From the NCBI GenBank assembly GCA_001464155.1, contig LNEN01000227.1:1-38525 (forward strand): a stretch of DNA of 38,525 nucleotides, read 5' to 3'. Position 1 is the first letter of the stretch. Each line of letters begins with the position of its first letter. This DNA is from Cytophagales bacterium Ga0077538 (GTDB taxonomy: Bacteria; Bacteroidota; Bacteroidia; Cytophagales; Cyclobacteriaceae). Under the pieces are notes generated by a model. The model did not search any database and was not told where the DNA came from. It worked only from the letters and a program-made list of their open reading frames with translations. The position numbers and the translations under genes were made by a program. This document shows, one piece after another, positions 34,202 through 38,525 of this stretch.

Positions 34202-34836
34202 AGCTCAACCTCGCCAAAATACAAGCACAACTGGCTGCACCAAAACAAAAAGCTACTAGCCACAAGCCGCTAGCTACTAGCAACCAGAAGCCAGTAGCCA
34301 GCAGCTCGAAGCTTGAATTGCTAGATCCCATCACCACCCAATACGCCCAGCTTAAAAAGCAACGTGCCATTCTCAGTACAGCCATTTCTCCTTTAGTAGA
34401 AAAACTACGCGCAGAACTGCATGCGCAAAGTCCGGCACTGGCAGATGAGTTAATGAATGGCAAACTGCCAATGCCAGAGCTAGCCGAGCACTACAAAAAG
34501 ATAATAGGCATCACCGAGCAGATGACCAAGCTGTGGGATGACATACGCTACGTGCAAGACCATGGCAAACTACCCGAAGAACCCACGCCTAGCGTAATCA
34601 CAGCACCGAGCCAAGAGTTGAGCGCACTCACAGCCGAGATCAGAAGGCTGGATGATCTCATCCACAAAACCTACAAGAAGCTACGTACGGGGAAGCCCAA
34701 GAATGCCGACCGCGTAAACGAGTGGAAGGTGAAGATAGCTCTGGCAGAAGCCGAGCGAGACAATTTAAAACGTAAACGAGCAGCACTACACTATGGAGCA
34801 AGAGCACAGCGCGCTGGTATCGAGCAAGAAGGATAA
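34198..34836 (+). CDS. Hypothetical helical protein
   Basis: 212 aa, coiled-coil; contains a low-complexity KATSHKPLATSNQKPVASSSK linker. Confidence 0.6.
   Translation: MKLNLAKIQAQLAAPKQKATSHKPLATSNQKPVASSSKLELLDPITTQYAQLKKQRAILSTAISPLVEKLRAELHAQSPALADELMNGKLPMPELAEHYKKIIGITEQMTKLWDDIRYVQDHGKLPEEPTPSVITAPSQELSALTAEIRRLDDLIHKTYKKLRTGKPKNADRVNEWKVKIALAEAERDNLKRKRAALHYGARAQRAGIEQEG
34251..34313. repeat. Degenerate heptanucleotide array, 9 x 7 bp, in a coding region
   Basis: AGCTACT AGCCACA AGCCGCT AGCTACT AGCAACC AGAAGCC AGTAGCC AGCAGCT CGAAGCT. Confidence 0.6.
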
Positions 34837-35401
34837 GCTGCCACGCGAACTTAAAAAAAGTAAGGATAGCGACTTCGACCGCATCTATAAGTTCTACCAC
34901 CACAGCAAAACACGCATAGAACTTAGCGCAGATGAAGAAGTAATCCGCGAGCGTTGGGAAAAGGCTTGGTTACTCATGTGCCGTGGTCGCACCGTTAAGG
35001 CGTGCGCTGATATAACGTGTCGCTTGTTCAACATAAGTCAGGCAACTGCATACGATGATGCGCGCAAGGCACAAATGCTCTTTGGCGATCCGCGCAACGA
35101 TCTGAAAGAAGCCAAGCGCAGAATCATTGAGCAACAACTACAGAACGGTGCCAACAAAGCCTGGAACAAAGGCAACTTAGACATGCACCTTAAGTACCTC
35201 AAAGAGATCTCCGAGATCAGAGGCCTCAAAGAACCAGATGCTGATACTAACCTGGCTGATTTGATGAAGAAGCTCGTGCCTACACAGATCAACATTCTGG
35301 CAAGCATGGAAGACCTCAATGCATTGGCTCAGTCCATGCGCGAGCAAATAACGAAAGACATAGGCTTCGAAGAAGTAAAAAATGAAGAAGCCAAAGGTTA
35401 A
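34793..35401 (+). CDS. Terminase small subunit-like protein
   Basis: 202 aa with HTH-like ACADITCRLFNISQATAYDDARKAQMLFGDPRND, directly upstream of the large terminase. Confidence 0.6.
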   Translation: MEQEHSALVSSKKDKLPRELKKSKDSDFDRIYKFYHHSKTRIELSADEEVIRERWEKAWLLMCRGRTVKACADITCRLFNISQATAYDDARKAQMLFGDPRNDLKEAKRRIIEQQLQNGANKAWNKGNLDMHLKYLKEISEIRGLKEPDADTNLADLMKKLVPTQINILASMEDLNALAQSMREQITKDIGFEEVKNEEAKG

Positions 35402-36887
35402 GCAGATTGATAGGTACTTAAATCCGGTAGCGCAGATCTTTCTGCTGTGTCAGGCTATATACAAAGTTCTGATTGCTGGGCGTGGTTTTAGTAAAAGCTT
35501 TACTAATGGTTTGCAAGTAGCGGAGAAAGTGGCGCTCATGCCGCGCTCGGTAGGCTTATTCCTAAGCCCCACCTACAGCATGATCTACACCAAAACGCTG
35601 ATCCCCATGAAGGCAGCCTGGGAGCAGCACCTTGGGTACATTGAAGGCATCCATTATGTAGTAGGCAAAGCACCACCTAAGCACTTTGCCAAGCCATGGC
35701 ATAAGCCACATCGATACGAGAATGTAGTAACCTTTTGGAATGGTACCACCATTGTGTTTGGTAGCTTCGATAGGCCTGCGCTAATTTCCGGTGGATCCTA
35801 CGATTGGTCCATTTGCGATGAAGCTTACCTAATTGATAAAGACGATTATGATAACTATGTAATCCCTACCATGCGGGGAACTCACACCAGCTTCCAAAAC
35901 ATACCTACCCATTTGCAGCAAAGCTTTAGTAGCTCTATGCCCTTTCGTAACCAGGGCGATTGGTTGCTGGAATTCTATGCGAAGGCAAAAGCAGACCCGC
36001 GCATGTATGGCTTTATTGGTTGGGAACCTAACGCTAAGCTTCAACTTGGCAGCACGTGGATGAATAGAGAAGTATTGGGCGATAAAGCCATACTATCCAT
36101 GCAGGCAGAGATGAGCGAGGTAAGCTACAGAGTAATGATACTCAACCAACAGGTAACTAATTGGGGCAACCTCTTCTATCCAGCCTTAGCGGCTAAGCAT
36201 TGGTACACACCAAAGGCTAACGACCGAGTGATACAGATACCCATAAGCACAAACTATAAGCGCGATGCCCGATACGATGTAGGCCAGGATGATTACAATC
36301 CTGATATGCCCCTACACCTAAGCCACGATTGGGGTACGTTTAACTGCATCACTATTGATCAGCAGTACCCCAAGGAGATAAGGGTGATCAACACCATGCA
36401 CGTGCACAACCCTAAGACCATCGATGATCTGGCCGATGAGTTCTGCGAGTACTACCTACACCATAAGGCTAAGCTGGTATACCAATGGGGAGATAAGAGC
36501 GGTAACAACAGGCAGGCCAATGCCAAGCTCACCTACTTCGAACAGTTCTCTGAGATACTAAGAGCCAAGGGCTGGCGTGTTGTATTGAAGAAGACTGGCG
36601 ACATTGAACACCTGGAACGACACAGACTACTGGCTAAGGTACATGCAGAGACAGACACGCGCTTTCCAATCGTTCGATACAACTCAAAGTGCACAGACTT
36701 TCGTATAGCCATGGAGAGCGCTCAGATGAAGGACCACAAGAAGGATAAGAGTAGCGAAGGCAACAGCTCCATCAAGCCCGAGCATGCTACCCACTACACG
36801 GATGCACACGACTATCGCATGTACCATGCACTCAAACAATATGAGGCTAAAGACTACGGCATGGATATCTACTCTACCAACCTCTAA
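35382..36887 (+). CDS. Terminase large subunit
   Basis: 501 aa: KVLIAGRGFSKSFTNGLQVAEK (P-loop-like), FLSPTYSMIYTK, YDWSICDEAYLI (Walker B-like), HLSHDWGTFNCITIDQ, YQWGDKSGN (nuclease-like). Confidence 0.8.
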   Translation: MKKPKVKQIDRYLNPVAQIFLLCQAIYKVLIAGRGFSKSFTNGLQVAEKVALMPRSVGLFLSPTYSMIYTKTLIPMKAAWEQHLGYIEGIHYVVGKAPPKHFAKPWHKPHRYENVVTFWNGTTIVFGSFDRPALISGGSYDWSICDEAYLIDKDDYDNYVIPTMRGTHTSFQNIPTHLQQSFSSSMPFRNQGDWLLEFYAKAKADPRMYGFIGWEPNAKLQLGSTWMNREVLGDKAILSMQAEMSEVSYRVMILNQQVTNWGNLFYPALAAKHWYTPKANDRVIQIPISTNYKRDARYDVGQDDYNPDMPLHLSHDWGTFNCITIDQQYPKEIRVINTMHVHNPKTIDDLADEFCEYYLHHKAKLVYQWGDKSGNNRQANAKLTYFEQFSEILRAKGWRVVLKKTGDIEHLERHRLLAKVHAETDTRFPIVRYNSKCTDFRIAMESAQMKDHKKDKSSEGNSSIKPEHATHYTDAHDYRMYHALKQYEAKDYGMDIYSTNL

Positions 36888-37000
36888 TTCATATATCTCT
36901 CAAAAATTCATTGGCGACAGTCAAAAAGGGGAAGGCACACGGGAGTTGATCGTGTCTAAAATGTTGTGCTTTTTCTTTTGCGGAAGTTTATTCTATTGAT

Positions 37001-37027
37001 AGCCAAATAATTGAATATTATTTGGCT
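37001..37027. terminator. Perfect 11-bp hairpin between convergent terminase and integrase genes (bidirectional terminator candidate)
   Basis: AGCCAAATAAT-TGAAT-ATTATTTGGCT. Confidence 0.6.
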
Positions 37028-37035
37028 GTAATTGC

Positions 37036-38301
37036 CTACCCTTTTATGAGTGCATTCATTTTGGCAAGGTCGCTATTCATTACCTTCTTATCAGTTTTGA
37101 CGTACTTTTCCAAAGTGTTCCGCTTTTTCAAACCCATGAACTTCATTAGTGAAGTGTGGTTAGCTCCGGCTTGGTCCATAAGGCTGGCAAACGTATACCG
37201 GGCCACATGATGGTGTAGGTTTACATCGATCGCAAACTTGGCAGCAATATTCTTTAATACACGGTTTGCGTATTGATCAACAAATCTGTTGAACACAGTG
37301 CCCTTCGGGTTGTCATCCAATTCATCATCTAGGAGCATTCGGGCAACATCATTAAGAGGAACCGAATCTATCTTGGTACCATATCTCTCTGTTTTTTGCG
37401 GCACTATAGTCATCTGTCCGTTGTCAAACATAGACCTGTCAAGTTTCTGTAAATCGCTTATGCGTAGTGCGCAATTGCATGAAAACAAAAACCTGCGAAG
37501 TACTACTATCTCGCTATTCGTTAATCCCTGCCTGCTATCCTTTTGCTTGTACAACATTGGCAAGGGTTGATCTTTCCACTTTAGGTATAGCTCAAGCAAG
37601 TTTTTAAACTGGCCTAGTTCTAAGGGCTTCCAGTTTCCATCCTGTAACTGGTTTTTGAAACGACTATACGGATCTGTAAACTTTATATTGTCGATTCGCT
37701 TGGCAATGTTCAAGTAGGTTTTCACATGCTTATGCCGTGGCCATCTACCATTTATGCTAATTTCCTTTTTACGCAGCTCCGGATTGATCTCAGTGTTGAT
37801 ATCTCTTTTAAGTTGCCGGTCGAAATCATTAGGCCAGTCGGCATTGAATTCATGAAAGGGTATAACGGTGTAGAACTTCTGGAGTTTTTTAAGTGTGCCC
37901 TTCTCCTTTTCGTATGTCTCGTTGGAGATCATTCCCTTATTCCACCGTTCGAATGACTTCTGCGCGTAGTATTGGATGAAATCGTTCTTATTAAGGTCAG
38001 TCTTATACTCCTTCAAAAACGATTCTAGCGATAAATGTATGCCCCTGAGCAGATAGTCCTTCCGGATGTTATTGGCCTTTGCCAGTGCGTTGCTAATGAT
38101 AATGTTATACTCATCCACATCCGGATCCTTCTTAATCCTTGGCTTGCATAGATCTCTTACGTTGAATTTCTCGGGTGGCCAACAGATTCCGAGAGGAAGC
38201 CTGGCCTTCTTCCGGTCGATAATTACCTGCATAAATATGGCGCATGTTCCATCAGTCCTTTTGTAGACTGTGTCCATCTTGATCTTAGCTGAGTATCCCA
38301 T
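37036..38301 (-). CDS. Tyrosine recombinase/phage integrase
   Basis: 421 aa with SAM-like N-terminal domain, NCALRISDLQKL (Arg), QKTERYGTKI, LHHHVARYTFASLM (HxxR), MGLKKRNTLEKYVKT (Tyr). Confidence 0.85.
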   Translation of the reverse strand: MGYSAKIKMDTVYKRTDGTCAIFMQVIIDRKKARLPLGICWPPEKFNVRDLCKPRIKKDPDVDEYNIIISNALAKANNIRKDYLLRGIHLSLESFLKEYKTDLNKNDFIQYYAQKSFERWNKGMISNETYEKEKGTLKKLQKFYTVIPFHEFNADWPNDFDRQLKRDINTEINPELRKKEISINGRWPRHKHVKTYLNIAKRIDNIKFTDPYSRFKNQLQDGNWKPLELGQFKNLLELYLKWKDQPLPMLYKQKDSRQGLTNSEIVVLRRFLFSCNCALRISDLQKLDRSMFDNGQMTIVPQKTERYGTKIDSVPLNDVARMLLDDELDDNPKGTVFNRFVDQYANRVLKNIAAKFAIDVNLHHHVARYTFASLMDQAGANHTSLMKFMGLKKRNTLEKYVKTDKKVMNSDLAKMNALIKG

Positions 38302-38334
38302 TTGTCTGAAACAATTCTGAAACGATAGCCCTAA

Positions 38335-38365
38335 AAAGTAGGCCTAGAAGCTTTAATTCTAGGCC
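38335..38365 (-). terminator. Intrinsic terminator on minus strand
   Basis: GGCCTAGAA (38341-38349)-N7-TTCTAGGCC (38357-38365); on the minus strand the stem is followed by TACTTTTTAG. Confidence 0.5.
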
Positions 38366-38480
38366 ATATTCAGCGTTTTTACCCACGCTATGCAGGTTTT
38401 GTGCCCAGGACTGGGGCAGCTTTTTTACCTCATTACCAACTAGTTGTACCATCAGGTCAGAAACAATTCTGAATCATTGT

Positions 38481-38525
38481 TACTCCTTACTGATCTCTTT
38501 TAGCTTCTCCGCCATTAATGCTTGC
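38481..38525 (-). CDS. C-terminus of a minus-strand gene, possibly the repressor that starts at 307
   Basis: Reverse complement reads ...QALMAEKLKEISKE*; partial at the window end. Confidence 0.35.

Noticed and set aside
35460-35500. Defective Walker A in the large terminase (AGRGFSKS)
   Set aside because: Variants with Ser before Lys are common among phage terminases, so not evidence of inactivation.
1-38525. Diversity-generating retroelement, suggested by the large tail-fibre and receptor-binding genes
   Set aside because: No reverse transcriptase and no obvious template/variable repeat pair noticed.
1-38525. CRISPR array
   Set aside because: Repeats seen (GTAGGAA iterons, heptamers) are too short and too close to be repeat-spacer units.

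Overview
The window looks like an almost complete temperate tailed-phage (siphophage-like) genome from a Bacteroidota, probably Cytophagales-like, host. Order along the + strand: (1) HTH repressor (minus, truncated at base 1) and divergent early small ORFs; (2) a 771-aa P-loop primase/helicase-type replication protein followed by an inverted array of GTAGGAA iteron-like repeats (candidate origin); (3) an accessory stretch (about 5.3-11.5 kb) with a KilA-N protein, an SRAP/YedK-like protein, a membrane/coiled-coil protein and unusually structured G-rich noncoding DNA; (4) a leftward tail-fibre/adhesin block (about 11.5-16.9 kb); (5) a rightward virion operon: S49 prohead protease with apparent nested scaffold, major capsid, tail-tube-like protein, portal, M15-like endolysin, holin-like protein, SprB-repeat tail protein, tape measure; (6) a minus-strand signal-peptide moron; (7) terminase small and large subunits; (8) tyrosine integrase (minus). 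The right end carries the last codons of a minus-strand gene and the left end the start of one, so the window may be a circularly permuted phage genome opened inside the repressor. Strongest leads: a two-state structured RNA candidate at 6549-6693 (15-bp long-range stem, GGGAGG/CCTCCC plus U-tract, and a motif resembling the cobalamin-riboswitch core), the iteron array at 5098-5231, SSB-type acidic C-terminal tails on two early proteins, heptanucleotide-period arrays at gene ends, a REP-like dispersed repeat in the late divergent promoter region, and a hairpin overlapping a GTG start codon. All functional calls come from reading translations without database searches.
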